This document shows, in pieces, positions 38,240 to 51,400 of a DNA stretch of 64,000 bases (positions are counted from its first letter, which is position 1; every line of letters starts with the position of its first letter). The translations under genes and the position numbers were made by a program. The stretch is from Datnioides undecimradiatus (lineage: Eukaryota > Chordata > Actinopteri > Lobotiformes > Datnioididae), in NCBI GenBank assembly GCA_008933995.1, contig WARS01000013.1, positions 9,320,023-9,384,022 on the forward strand. The letters run 5' to 3'. Below the pieces are notes generated by a model. It did no database searches. It was given only the letters and a program-made list of their open reading frames with translations, and was not told the DNA's origin.

Positions 38240-39100
38240 ACCTCGAGGGGACTGTAAGATGTATTACTGCGCTTTGTGAGTCTGACACAGAAATAAAATA
38301 ATAGTTTTTTTAAAAAATATTGACTGTTTTTCGCCAGTAATCCATGAATATGACGCAGAAAAAATGTTTGAAACATTGGCTCATATCTAGAAGTCAGATT
38401 GCACAAAGTCTTCATAACTTGACTCAACTGCCAGGCAGACCGGGAGTTTCCACAGAAAAGAACAATGATGGCACAAGACAAGTGGACGATGGTGATGATG
38501 ATCCCATCATTAATAGTCGCCAAAGCAGCCCGACAATAACAAACCACTCCCTGAAACTACTCATGGCTTTGACAGCATGTGTCCGCCGTCAGCTGCGCAC
38601 CTTTCCCCTTGGTTTTCCTGGTTTCGCAATAATCTGCATAATGAGCCTGTTGCCTTGTCTGTGAGATGCTAATTGAGCATATTGCATTCTGGGATGAAGA
38701 TGGATGGTTGTACGGCTCGACAGTGGCTGGGGAAGTAAGTTAGTGCCAGCTGACTTTAGCATCACAAAGGATGTGATGTATGCAGAAGTTGCCAGCTTAA
38801 GGGTCCCCGATCTCAGCTTTAAAATAAGAGGTACTGAACAGGGGTCAACAGATGATGAAAGGGAAGAAAGAATAGATTGTGTTATAAAATCAAATGACAT
38901 AATTAGGTTCTTCTTACATGTCCTAGTTTCTTCACTCTTCTTCTATAATATTCTTCTACATCCAGGCCACAGTGAAATTAAACAATCCACTTTTTACAAA
39001 CTGTCCACAAAAAAAAAAAGTTCTGAGGGAAATAATTAGACAGTCACTGTCAAACAAAGAACTGATCACATCTAATGAGAAGGTCACATGAGTTTCTTCA
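38240..39100. other. Intergenic region between irf6 and the GCAP gene
   Basis: No gene recognised. The open frames here are short and match nothing familiar. A minus-strand AATAAA (TTTATT at 39110-39115) just beyond this stretch probably ends the GCAP transcript, leaving an 870-base 3' UTR. Confidence 0.5.
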
Positions 39101-39109
39101 TTGTTCTTA

Positions 39110-39115
39110 TTTATT
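39110..39115 (-). terminator. GCAP gene poly(A) signal candidate
   Basis: AATAAA on the minus strand, about 875 bases beyond the GCAP stop codon and before the irf6 promoter. Confidence 0.45.
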
Positions 39116-39987
39116 TTAAAATATACATTCCAGATACTGTCCAGTAAATCTACTTCAGGGTAGGTAGGTCTTTGCACCTAATTCATTCAGAGTGTAAAAG
39201 AGCATTGCTGTAGTGGCTTTAAAAAATACCTACATTTCTAAAATGGCATAGAAGAGGAGAAATCTCAGGGGTTTTCTGTACAGTAAATAAAGCACTACAG
39301 TTCAGGGAGTTAAGAGGTCTCTGGGTTCTACTGGTTGGCTACTGGTTTGTACCTAAATATCCAGAGTTCATACACATAATTCATGTCAAACAGCATGCGA
39401 TGGCTTAAATTCATGACATAATGGCACTTAATGTACATCAGACAGAAATTATGCAGCATTTCGTTCCAGCTGGAGTCTACCAGAGGATGCACCTGACCGT
39501 GCACACAGGTATGTGTGTCGTATGTACGACCGTGCATAATACAATATAAGCCATCAGCTTGTCTCTGCAGTTTGTTTCGGTTATTTCTGAAAATGAAACT
39601 AATCAAAGACAGAAAGACATTTTATAATGAAGGTACATTCTGACTCTGTTTGTTTTAACTGTGAATTAGTGTTATGTTATGTTAATGTTACTCTGTAAAT
39701 ATACGCTTTAGGTGTTTGTTTAAAGCTTTTGAAGCTCTAAGGTAGCATGCTTTAAATTTTAAATTGTAATTATAATTTTCTTTGTCTTTTCACTGAACTG
39801 GCAGCCAGAAAAAACATATTTGATATAAATGTTGAGTTGTTGCTGGTGCATAAAAATCTGAGGGAAAAAAACATACAACTGTGCTGTTCTTTAAAATGAG
39901 ATTGAACCACATCCCTTTGTCCTGTCAATTATCTTCACTCAATCTGCTGTGGCACAGTCATATAAAAATGCATATTTTAAGAAAGTA

Positions 39988-42337
39988 TTAGATTTTGGCC
40001 CTCATCTCTCCTTGAATTTTTTGGACAATGTGTGTGAGGTCCAAACTCTCTGTGAGTGTCTTCAGCAGCATATCATCATTCTGGACCCCCTCCATGAACT
40101 CTTCATAGGACAGTTCACCTGGGAAACAAACAAACAAACACACACACGCACACACACTGAGCTTAAATCCCTCAATGGTGGGGCTGACAGATTATTTAGT
40201 GAAAGATTTCACCCTTGGGGTCTTACCATCTCCATTGATGTCAATCTTGTCAAACACCATGTTTGCAAAGTCCTCAGCTGACATCTCACTGGGAATGCCA
40301 TTGATTGCACGGATGGACTAAACATGACACAAAGAAGGGAGATCATGTGAAAGTCCAATGGTGTAATTTAACTAAGTACATTTACTCAAGTGCAATTTTT
40401 GTACTTGTACCTTACTTGAGAGTTTTCATTTTATGCTACTTATGAATTTTACAGCACTCCATTTCAGAGGTAAACATTGTGATTTATACTTCACCGTGTG
40501 TATCTAACAGCTTTAGTTATAAGCTGCTTCACGGATTAAGATTTTATGTTCCTCACAACAGTTTATTTTATAAAAGTGTCTGATGTTTTATGAGGTAAAA
40601 GTTACGAATCTTTCAAAAAAAGTCTGACCCCTCTGATTTATCATGTGACCTTATACAGGTAGCCTAAACCCCATATTTGGGGCTTGATTAAATTATCTAA
40701 TTGTATATACAATATAGCCACTTTACATACCAGTGCGTCACTATATTTAATCAAATGATAATATACCTAATAAAATATCTGTCACCGGGGCCATTATTTT
40801 TCAGAACAAATGCTTTTACTTGTGATACGTTTGAATAACGGACTTTTGCTTGCCCATTTATATTGTTGCCTTACTTGTACTTGGCTAAAAAATCATAATG
40901 CTTCTTTCATCAGTGTCACAAGCTGTCACATATATTACTCAGTCCTTGCTTGCATTTCCTCAACCAGTAGATGTCAGCTATGTATCAGTTATTTTCCTCT
41001 GCACCTCTGCCTTTCCAGAGTATGTCACGCACTTGTCTAATCCTCAGCATGGGGATTTCTGTGCTTTGTATCTCATTCAGAGTCCGAGTGGTCTTAGCAG
41101 GTTGTTCCAGGACAGTATGTGGGATTTTCTTAGGTCTGTTACTAAGCCACAAAGACTCATGCATACCTTAATTATCAGAAGCAGCTCCTCACGGTCGATG
41201 CAGCCACTGTGGTCTATGTCATACAGCTTAAAGTACCAGCGGAGCTTCTGCTGCACTCCTCCTTTTAGCACCAGGCTCAAAGCAGCAACATACTCCATGA
41301 AATCAATGAAGCCATCCTGCAAAAAAAGGGGGATATCATGAACTTGGATGTTGGATGTTAAAGGCCAGTCAAAGGCAGACAGATTGTGGAATTAAGCACA
41401 TTACCTACCCGCCCATTTTAATGTAACACCACCTTCAAAAATGATCTAATAATAAAGTCACAACTTCTGAAAAAACACAATTTCATTTGAAACTAAGAGA
41501 TATATTCCCCTTGAGTGAGCATACACGTGCTTCTATTTTAAATGTATGTGAAAAGATTACAGCCGACTTGTTTAGGTCAGTTGGGTAAGCGGTGTCAGTG
41601 GGATAAGCCCCCTCTGTAATGGACTAAGTTTGTCTCAAACAGATTTCTCTTAGTAGAATCAACATGAACAACTTTCCTCTAATGGAAACACAAACAGACA
41701 CTGAAGCAAAATAAATTCACACAGTTTCTCACAGTTTTTAAAAAAATCCAACATGAACATGTTTCTTTGCACATACAGTAAACAGACGTGAAATAGATGT
41801 GATTGGTGGAAAAAAGTAAATATAGAGAATGAAACAGACATGTTTTTAAAATATTTGTGAGTGCGGATGGTAATTCTTATTTATAGAAATAGAAGCAATA
41901 GATTTTTAGTGTTAATGGCACATTATTAGTATGATTTGGATTATTTATATTAATAGTATGATTGTAACCAAATAAATCTAATGTGAACTAATCCGTTTTT
42001 GTGCAAATGATGCAAGTTTAAAACATTTCACCATTGTTGAGTTAAGATGAAAAGCAGCTTACACTTAGCCATTTACATCTTGATATATAAATATTAGAAT
42101 AAATTCATTACCCAGCTAGTAAATAATAAAATCTCTTACATCGTTCATATCAAACGTTGTGAACATCGTCCTAACATAAGCGTTTGATGTATCCGACAGA
42201 TTCCTCAGGCCAAAAAACTGCTTGAACTCGTAAAAGGTAAGAAGTCCAGATGGGCACTCAGTCATGAATTTTCTATACCACTGATGACTCTCACAGGCTT
42301 GTAGCTCCTCCACAGTTGACCCATTGCAGTTTCCCAT
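39988..42337 (-). CDS. Guanylate cyclase-activating protein, GCAP1-type, 4 exons
   Basis: GCAPs are photoreceptor EF-hand sensors that activate retinal membrane guanylate cyclases when calcium falls after light. Coding exons: 42140-42337, 41167-41316, 40227-40317, 39988-40118, giving 189 codons plus TAA, normal for the family. MGN at the start is an N-myristoylation signal. EF1 is degenerate, with the GCAP hallmark TECPSG at residues 26-31. Loops EF2 ([12 protein letters not shown], 63-74), EF3 ([12 protein letters not shown], 99-110) and EF4 (DINGDGELSYEE, 142-153) keep acidic residues at positions 1 and 12 and should bind Ca/Mg. [10 protein letters not shown] and [11 protein letters not shown] are GCAP features. 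It is closest to GCAP1, but teleosts have extra paralogues (GCAP4, 5, 7), so no symbol is given. Confidence 0.94.
40355..40700 (+). repeat. MITE-like teleost repeat, copy 1 (in GCAP intron 2)
   Basis: The copy begins near GTGTAATTTAACTAAGTACA and runs through TTACTCAAGTGCAATTTTTG, ATTTCAGAGGTAAACATTG and a TAACAGCTTTAGTTATAAG stretch. It matches an abundant acanthomorph repeat in forward orientation. The right end is not clear. It is probably a non-autonomous DNA transposon; superfamily not assigned. Confidence 0.65.
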
Positions 42338-43080
42338 ATCTGTTTTTCAAAATGAACATGTAAAAAATCCTGTCAAAACTATCACCAGAATTGTAGCGCA
42401 TCCACCGAGCATCCAGGCATAGCCAGTATGCTGCAGGAAACAACAGACTGTTTGCAAGCAGCAGTGTTCAGCGTGTACATGGGTTAGCCAATCATCTCTT
42501 TGTGCGCCTGTGTGAAAGGCTCAGAAGTTGTAATCCACTTTGCCTGCCAAAGACTAATTAAAGGGACCTAAGAGCAGAGATACTAATCTAGACTTGTGTG
42601 CAGGTCAACTCCAACTGGTCAGAAAATTCTGTTTATGATGTCTGAATCAAATATTGGTCCTCATGTAGTGAACTTCTATGCTGACATGATTGGTGTTAAT
42701 GAACCTGCTAACGCGATTGGTTTTGTGTCATTGTGTCTTTGTGTCATGTCTCAACCTCACATGATCACATCCTTCCATATTTATATAGATATTACAGATA
42801 TTAAATTTACATCTAACAATGTACTATAAAGTATTGTTATTAGTATTATAATAATAGATGAGACTTCTGTAAATGTGAAAGCATTTTAATAATCACCCTC
42901 CTTGTTTTTTTCTATGCATTTTGTTGCTAACTGTTGCCTGTTTTCATGCTGGGATTGTACCAAGAATTTAGTTTACGTAATGATTATTAAATGCAACTCT
43001 GTCTCTCATCATGATAACACTTATAATGTTGATACCAGCATGTTGATGTTTAGCAGTCGTAATGTTTTGTGCATGTTAGC
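42338..43080. other. Upstream flank of the GCAP gene
   Basis: This stretch should contain the 5' UTR and promoter of the photoreceptor gene. I could not place a TATA box or a CRX/OTX-type site with confidence. The sequence is AT-rich, with no recognisable exon. Confidence 0.4.
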
Positions 43081-43084
43081 ACAG

Positions 43085-43255
43085 CAGTTGTGGCTCAGTG
43101 GTAGAGCAGATTGACTACCCATCAAAAGTTTGGTGGTTTGATCCCTGCCTCCACTGGGCTGCATGCCGAAGTGTCCTTGCTCAAGATACAGAATCCTTAA
43201 TTGCTTCCCATGGCTGTTCCATGGGTGTATGCTTTAGATAAAAGCATCTGTACAC
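43085..43255 (+). repeat. tRNA-derived SINE
   Basis: A pol III A-box (TGGCTCAGTGG, 43091-43101) and B-box (GGTTTGATCCC, 43135-43145) lie 33 bases apart, as in a tRNA head. They are followed by a conserved body (GCCGAAGTGTCCTTGCTCAA, CCATGGCTGTTCCATGGGTG) and a tail GATAAAAGCATCTGTAC. This is the layout of widespread teleost tRNA-derived SINEs. It is not a working tRNA gene, because the stem positions do not pair. Confidence 0.8.
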
Positions 43256-43259
43256 TGTA

Positions 43260-45710
43260 GCATGTTAACTTTTGTTACTTAGGTCTAAATACACAGTGCA
43301 CCTGAGGCTGATGGGCATGCCGTCAGTTGTAGATGTATTTTACCACAAATGAAAGTTTAGGTTTAAAGGAAATTTTAATTTTGAGAGGGCAGCATTTAAC
43401 TAATGTTAGTGTAAGTCATCCTCTGGGGAGCAAGAATGTATAAATCATATTTTAGAGCAAACCATCTGATATTTGTTTAGGTATTTCAATAAAGTAACCA
43501 AAAAGTCAACCTTATGGTGGTGTTACAAGATGATCAAAAAAGTCAGTAGGATTCAGCCTCTGGAGACCATGAATGTGTCTACAATAGCTTGTGTAGATCC
43601 ATCAAAGTTGTTGAGATATTTGAATCTGGGACGAAGAAGTGAACTACCCAACAGGCCAGCACTGCCGTTTCTAGAGCTACGCCACTAGCACAGCTAAAAA
43701 ATACACTTAAACTAAATTATAAATCATAAGGTACGACTGGACGGATGTGAATGTCAGACAACCACTGGGTTGTGATCTTTAATGTTAATGTGCCACTCAT
43801 GCCTTGCAGTTGAAATTGGGACCCTGGAGTGGTGAAGTTCAGTCAACACTGTAAAGGTGCTACTCCTCTGTTTATCTATCCATATATCCATCTCTGTTAC
43901 TGCAGACACAAACTCAACCTCAGCGTGAAGGGGTCATCGACACAGAGGAGAGAAGAAAAGGTAAACGCAGGGTTAGTCAGAGGTAGACAAAAAGCTAATC
44001 ATAAAATTCAAAATAAACCCATTTTTCAACATTAGAAATTTATTTTAGCATTAATAGGTGATATGTTTGGACTCTAAGAAAACTAAATCACTGAAGAAGA
44101 GACATTTTTGAAATGTGCATTGGGGCTCCTAAATGTAAATATTTGGCCATATTCATAAAGCTCCTTTCCTTAAGTCCTCTCTCTGTAGTCCTGCGTGATC
44201 TCTTAGCTTACCCTAGTTTCACTAGAGGAATGGCTGTCACTGGGTTTCTTTAGACCCTCTTAAAGCTCATCCATCTGCTGTCAGAGCCACTGCACTGGCA
44301 GCTGGTTTGTTGGACTGGATGGAAACAGTGACATGCCCCCAGTGTGAACGTCCCTGCATCTGAAAGGATTCATAGTATATGAGAGATAGCAAGCTGTTTA
44401 AGGGTTAATTTACCCAAATTACAAAAAATGTTCTTATTGCATTTGTCTTAGTCTGCTTCCTTTAACAGAGGTTTCTTTGATTTTTGTAATTATTTACAAG
44501 TTATTTTTTCATCTGCTGTCCATTGGTAGATATTATATAGTCACCATTTAAAATGGTATACAATTAAAATTAAAGAGGTTATAGAAATAAGTTTAAAAGC
44601 ACAAAAGACAATAGGAAGGGAATATTAATTAATTATTAACATAAAGTACATGCTACATCATGAGGCACTGACGTGTAACACAGAAGTATATAGTATACAC
44701 ATGCATACAAGCTCACACAGACATTACTCTGAATTACAGTGTGCTGGACAAAAATGAAAACTTCCTGAAATGACACATCTGAACTGCTGAAAAACACTGC
44801 AACTGCGTCTGTCGTCCTGGTGACCACATTCTTCCACAAATTAAATCTGGTTCATCTGCAGTTTCATTTCCATTCACAGCCAGTTTGTAACTCATGATAA
44901 TGGAATGCAACGCTTCCTTTTTACTGACTGTGTCCATAAACACATAATGTTGGTTGTCTTTGTGCTCACTTATGATTTTGCTAATGCACAGGTCAGAACC
45001 TGTATCATGTGGGGCAGAATCTACATGGGAACAAAGGGGAGGAATGCAGATTTTGATCAGAGAAAATGTTCTGTACTGTGGCCTACATTAACTCGTTAGG
45101 ACAGCCATGTTTCAACAAAACATGGGAAACCTTCTAAAGTGTCTTCTTAAGTTTAAATTTAAGTTAATGTGCAATTAAGAGACACAATAAACTGCTATCA
45201 TCCTCTCTGAAGGAGCAAAAAGTGACAACAATCAACTGAATAAATAAATTAATGAGCTGCCCAATGGGCTAATGAGGTCCAGAACTGTTACTTATGTTAT
45301 GATATCCTGGGAAGAGTTGAGCTGTACAGTATGTTCAGCACTGTGAAGCAGGTAAAGCATTAAAGGCACTTGCCAGCACATTCTTCACATTTCAGTCAGC
45401 ATCAGTAGACACAAACTGGATGGACCAGTCTGTTTTGTCTCCAAGACAACTGAGGTTTAGGTGCAACAGACAGACTTAACAAAAACATTGTGACTTCAAC
45501 CAAGAGAGAAAGGAAAAAAAAAACAGACTGACTTTTTGAATAGCATGAGTAATTAAAAAACCCACTGTTATGTAAGCAAAAGCACTGGGCCAAAACAGCT
45601 CATATTTAAATCTGGAGGCAGGTGTCCTTCAGTTAAATCGGTCTGATCGAGTTAAAAACAAAAAACAAAAAACAAATTACAATGTTAATAAGAGTCATGG
45701 ATCTGCTCAA
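43260..45710. other. Intergenic spacer, nothing recognised
   Basis: About 2.4 kb of AT-rich sequence with only short open frames on both strands. No exon, RNA gene or recognisable repeat was seen. Confidence 0.5.
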
Positions 45711-45712
45711 AG

Positions 45713-45960
45713 CTGTAGTGGAGTAGGTACTGAAATCCTTTACTTAAGTAAGTGATAAAAAAGATTAAAGACAGATTAAGACAGATTAAAGTAAACACAC
45801 ATATCATATTTTATATTGTTTATCATTATTTCTAGGAGTAAAACACCAATCCTTTAAAAACTGTCATCACTAACAAATAGTGTATGGATATCAAAGTATT
45901 TAGACCAAAATTAAGTTTTTTATTTCATGAGTATCATCCCACCCTAATAACAGATCATTA
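45713..45960 (-). repeat. MITE-like teleost repeat, copy 2 (partial)
   Basis: GGAGTAGGTACTGAAATCCT followed by TTACTTAAGTAAG matches the reverse-complement end of the family seen at 40355. The interior is degraded and holds a small local duplication of AGATTAAGACAG-like units. Confidence 0.5.
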
Positions 45961-46732
45961 TGCTTTCTAACCACACTGGTAACCTCCTTTTTGTCTCTGC
46001 TCTAAGAAACCAGAGGGTGCCATTTAACGCACATGTCTATCATGTGAATGCAGTTGCTGTCAGGGGTCAGCTCAGTCTGAGCCTCAGAGGATTCTTGATC
46101 CTCTTTACCCAAGGCTCTTCAACATTATATTTACAGTTATCTGCTTACTTAGGTCACATGCTTCACCATCCCTAGGTAAATAATGAATTCAGCTAATACC
46201 TGAGCAATGATAGAGATTTGTGTTAACTATTAAAAAGGCATTCATTTAAAAAAAACGTAATGTATCAACCATAATCAATAAATAACCAAGCAAATACCCA
46301 GAGGGATAAATAGCATGGTCCTTTGTTGTGTTAACCTTTTGACAAGCACCAAATGGTGAAGGCATACTTCTCCACTCCTTGCTGTATTGCATGTTTAAGA
46401 ACTCAATGTAAGGTTGTTTTAAAGTTCTCCATGATTTGTCTCTTTTAAAAATATTCTTATGACCAAATGTTGTTCAAAGTTCCACAGTCCAGGCTCAGGA
46501 CAAAGGGCGATCATGCTTTAACTGGTTTGGTTTTTACTGTACAAACTCCTGATCATTATCAGTTAATCTGTTTGTAAGTGTAGAAAGCCTTTCCAACCTG
46601 CCTGTATAGGCTGTTTTTATAACTAATACTTTATTTTGTTCTTTTCATTTGGTCTTATTTCTCCTTGATTGAACCTGTTCTTACACCCGCAACTCACCAA
46701 GTGATAGATGTCTTCTAAGGATCTTTAAAGTA

Positions 46733-47110
46733 AGGTAAAAGTAGAAATACCACACTGCTGAAGCATTAAGTTGCCAGCAAAAGTACTCAAGAGTTTTACA
46801 TTATGAAAAAATGCAATTATATTATCAAAAGTAAAAGTTCTCATTCTGTAGAATGGACTTTACCAGTGATACGTATGTGTATGAATATGTACATTATGTA
46901 TTTATATTACTGGATGATTGGTAATGGTGCAAATACCATGTAAGCAGTACTTGTAATGTAGCTGGTAAAAGTGGAGTTTATTTAACTGCTTTATATACAT
47001 TTGGATAGTTTGCAGCAACGCATCATATATTGTATATGTTATATATATTTTGAAATCCATCACGAGGTGCAGTAAGAAATATAATATCTGAACTATGGTA
47101 GTATCAAGTA
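46733..47110 (-). repeat. MITE-like teleost repeat, copy 3
   Basis: GGTAAAAGTAGAAATACCAC, ATCAAAAGTAAAAGTTCTCA and a later TGTAGCTGGTAAAAGTGGAG and ACGCATCATATATTG follow the recalled family consensus in order, in reverse orientation. Confidence 0.65.
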
Positions 47111-47152
47111 TTAAGCATCACAAAATGGAAATGGAAACCCAAGTTGTGTCTA

Positions 47153-47610
47153 ACAGTGCTGGAAGATGTATACATTTCTTTTACTTAGAGAATAAAAAAA
47201 TCTGTCACAAGTAATACCCCTGTGTTTAGAGGCTTACTGGAGTAAAATTACTCAAGTATTGTCAAGAAAATATACTTCAAATAGTGAAGTACTCAGCATG
47301 TACTTTGTCATTATATTATTATACAATGTATTCTACTATCAGATTATTGTACTATAATGGTGACATTTAAGATTATTTTAATGTTGTAGCTGGCTGCAGT
47401 AGATTCAATTTTACTAATTTGTAATACTGTTATTGCTTTTACTTTACTGTCAAAGAATAGACTGTATTTCATTTAAAGTTTTTAAAAATCCTCATCTGCA
47501 AAGTCATAGTTACTGCAGGTGCTTCAGGAATGTAGTGGAGTAAATCGTTTAGTCCTTCCCTCTGAAATGTAAAAGTATTAATTAGAATAAAATCCAAAAC
47601 ACAAAAGTAA
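47153..47610 (-). repeat. MITE-like teleost repeat, copy 4
   Basis: ACTGGAGTAAAATTACTCAA, TGTTGTAGCTGGCTGCAGTA, TCTGCAAAGTCATAGTTACT and CCCTCTGAAATGTAAAAGTA follow the family order through to its far end, in reverse orientation. It sits about 40 bases from copy 3. Confidence 0.65.
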
Positions 47611-47959
47611 ATTGCAAGTAACTCACAATACCTCCAATACAGAATTTGTGCAAATGAATTTAGTTTCTTTCCACCCTTGGTACTTAAATGTACCTACAGT
47701 TACTTTTCACTGGGAAAACCTTATTATTTTGTTTTTGAGATGTACAACTGAGATATGGTTTCATAAAGTTTATTTACCTGTAATCGGAATGACTGTTTTA
47801 TTACCATAAGAGCAAAAGAGCCAACTGATTTCCCACCATCTTCTTATTTCCTGTTGGAAACCCTTGGTGTGTTATTCTTAAATAAAAGGTCACTTGGCTT
47901 TTTATCAAGATGCTGTAAGGCTGAAGTATGTCTCTGACCATGTCTATGATGGGTATAAA

Positions 47960-48450
47960 TCAAACTGGCCTAGTGTTTCCTCCAGCTGAGACCACTGGCG
48001 TGATCACTGACGCCTGTGTAGTAGGCGGACCACAGCAGCTTTTGGAGTATTTATGATTATGATAGATGCATTTCAGGGCGATCTGTGAGAGTCTGGTAAG
48101 CTTTAAAATCGACAGTTACAGAGAGGAGCAGCTCATCGAGAGCGCAGGTGAGATTTGTGCTGGAATGTGTATGAATGGGAGTGCTGAGGCCTCACCTGTT
48201 GGGAGTGTATATGAAAACAGGGAGGCACAGTGAAAGGAGAGTAGGCGGGGTTAGCTCCATTTTCTCTCTCTGTTCCGAAAAGTTTGCGCCAAATCAGTGG
48301 AGTCGCGTTTACCTGGTGCGCCACAGAGGTGCACCTGTCGCGAAAGTCCAGGTCACCTGCGCACCTTTTACCTCGGATTTACCTGTCGATCAAAATGCGA
48401 CACTAGGCCGATCCTGACAGTCGTATCTACACATTCACTAATCGGCAATC
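47960..48450 (+). promoter_or_regulatory. Probable 5' region of the C6orf132 homologue
   Basis: A possible non-coding exon ends at a donor-like GCGCAG|GTGAGA near 48147, and an acceptor-like CTGACAG occurs about 30 bases before the ATG at 48451. The region is GC-richer than the spacer upstream. No TATA box seen; placement is tentative. Confidence 0.35.
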
Positions 48451-51400
48451 ATGAGGAAGGGAGCGTTGAATTTTTTGAGTCGAAAGAACCAGTCTCTCTT
48501 CGACACCAACATCAAAATCAAGGACATGGGTGAGTAGCTGCACTGCTCACAGGGCCTGCAGGCTGGGATGGAGGATAAGTGTTACCTTTAACGATTTGCT
48601 TAAGAACAACACGACCTTTGTACTCTGTGATAACATGGACACAAGTGTAAAAGCCTGTTCACACACACACTCTCATGCATAGACTATATAATTGTTGATC
48701 CTAATAACAACTGCACAGTATTTTAGTAGTTTCATTGCCTGGTGAGCAGGTAGCAGCAGGTACCATCAAGGGATTGTGATTCATTCATGATAAACCTGTT
48801 CTCAAACGTTAACGTCCCTGCTCAGTAAATCTTGGTGACCTTGTATATCTGGCTTCATAGTGACATGTCCTACACAAATTGTGTGTCAACTTTTAGAGTA
48901 CTTTTGTGTTGCCTCAACAATGCTTCAAGAAAATAAGGGATTGTGCTTTGGCACATGCAACTCCAGAAAATCCAGCCAAAATCCAGTGACTAGTGTAACC
49001 GAATATCCAGTAAGTAAAGTAAAGTCCAGTACTCTGTAACTGTAATGATGTCTAAAATAGCTGAAGGCAGTTTGATGGGCTGATCTTTACAGTTCAAATC
49101 TGTTTAGATGCAGTTTGAAGCGTACTTTATCTAAACATGAGTTATAATCAAAGACATGCAACAAAATGCCATGTAGTAGTGACAGTGGTGTCATTTACAG
49201 TTTTTACAAGTTATTACAGGTGAAAATATCCTGAAAGAAATAGGACAACTGCACACTGTTATAACAGGGCAAACTCCATCTGCGAAGGAACACCATGAGT
49301 TGGGGTTGAAAGCTCTAAAAAAGTTAGTAAGAGGACCTTTTTCAGGCCAAAGTAAAAGAACAATATGTGAAAACCATTACCATACATCCACCGTTAATTT
49401 CACTAAGCTCAAACAGGTGCAATTACACTGTTTAAATGTAAACCAGCTTTTATGACCAGGAAAAGACAACTTGACAAATGCTAATACCACAATATTTCTC
49501 TACCCCGACATGTTAATAACAGTTTACTGATAAACCTTGCAACTCTGCATGACATTAGTTCCATGTGATTAGTGAGAGCAGGAAAGAAGAGCTATGCTAA
49601 GCTGTGACATGAGAGAGAACATTTGTCTATTTAAATCAGGCAGGTGCACAATTGGGATACTAATAATTTGGTTAGACTGGTTTTACACCAGGGCTGCTTC
49701 TCTCTGTCGTCATTCACGCTGAGTCAATCCCCTTGGTTGTGTTGCCTTTGGAGTGACACCATCATTTAGTGAAGGAAAAACACTTAGTTTTCCTTGTTGA
49801 TGATGTGAAGCTCTACGGTTGCTCTTCAGTCTGTCTTTCGTCTGCCTGGTGTTGCTGTGGACATCAGACTAAGTGCCTCTCAATGACAAGTTTCTTTCAA
49901 CAGTCACTTATTGAAAAAACAAGATGTCTGACAGTGGAATGAGCCACCGAGGAATGTATGACTTTTAAATTTCATTTCTCCAACTAACCCCAGTGACCTC
50001 TGATATTATCTGTTAGTTTAGCAGAGTGTTTTTTCTTTTTTCAGTCGTCCTGTTTGTATGAACTTCTACATCTTAAGTTACGTTGATTTGCCGGGTCTTT
50101 GTCTCTTTGATCTTTCAGCTCATCTTTCCCCCCCTTTTGACCACTGATACTGAACATCTCTTTGCCACTTTGACTTTAAAATGCAGGCTTGTCAAGCTCT
50201 GCTGTTTGAAGCAAGTGAAAGTGAATAATTTTAAAAGCATAACAAACATAGATGTTTACTAGACATGTACAACCAGTTCATTTTGACAGATGGTATTCAC
50301 AGCAGATAATTTTACCTAAATTTTACCCAACCCAAGAAATGTTTGAATAGGATTACCTGTGTTGTTGTTAACTTCAGTTGCCATCATAACTGAGCTTTTA
50401 CCTTATCACAATAGTGACATATAAATAAAGATTCCAGTCATCTATTCAGCTGCGCATAATGATTAAGTTGTCAACGACAAAACTCCATTATCTGTACATA
50501 GGATCACACAGTAGAGCTTTAGGTGAGTGACAACTGCTATGTGGTGCTATTTTGGTATCTCATTAGCTGTACAATGACCAGAATGTAGTAATCTTACCCG
50601 AAAGAAGAACAATGGACAGGTGGATTCAGTGCAGTTTAAGGGAGTGAAATGTGCTCATGAAGCTTTTTTACATTTTATAAATGGATTTCTGGAAAAATTA
50701 AAATGAAATGTTCAAAATATTTCAGCAGAAATTTTATGTTTACTGAAATTGAATGACTAGGATAATGAAATAAAACTTGCTTTGCTGACAATTGTCCCGG
50801 CCAGGGGATTACTTTTTTTTTTTGCTTTTTATTTCCTCAGAAAATGTGGATCTCGTGATGGGATCATCAGCAATCCCTGAGTCAGGAACTGCTAGTGTGC
50901 GAGCCAGACCCACTGTCAAGCACCATGCCGTGAGTACCTCAGTTATGCTACATATATTGTTGATATCCACTTTAAACACTCACCCAGTTTCTGAGATTGA
51001 CCAGTCTGAACAGTCTCCACCCTGTTGTTTACCTGCATGGATGCAAATTAGCTGATAAAGGACAGTTTAGTGTGCAGAGTGTGTTTGAATCTGGGTCAAC
51101 CTCAGTAAGCACAGGGTATAAATCTGACTGGGAAATTTGCTTTTGTTTCTAAGAACTATCATACATGTATGTGGGAGTGACAGTCTTGTTGAATCATATC
51201 AAATATGATTGCAGAAGATGGCACAACTCACCATGTGATGCTTTATAGTAAATCCTGTAAGACAGTAGCCAAATCTGCAAACACATTTTTCAAAAGTCAT
51301 GAACTGTTTAGTTTTTGTGTATTTATTGCATTCAGACATGCTTTCTATTCCATTATATTTAAAAACTATAAATTGGGAATAAAGAAATTACTGCAAAAAC

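Noticed and set aside
43085-43157. Possible true tRNA gene
   Set aside because: A and B boxes are present, but the acceptor and anticodon stems do not pair and a SINE body follows directly.
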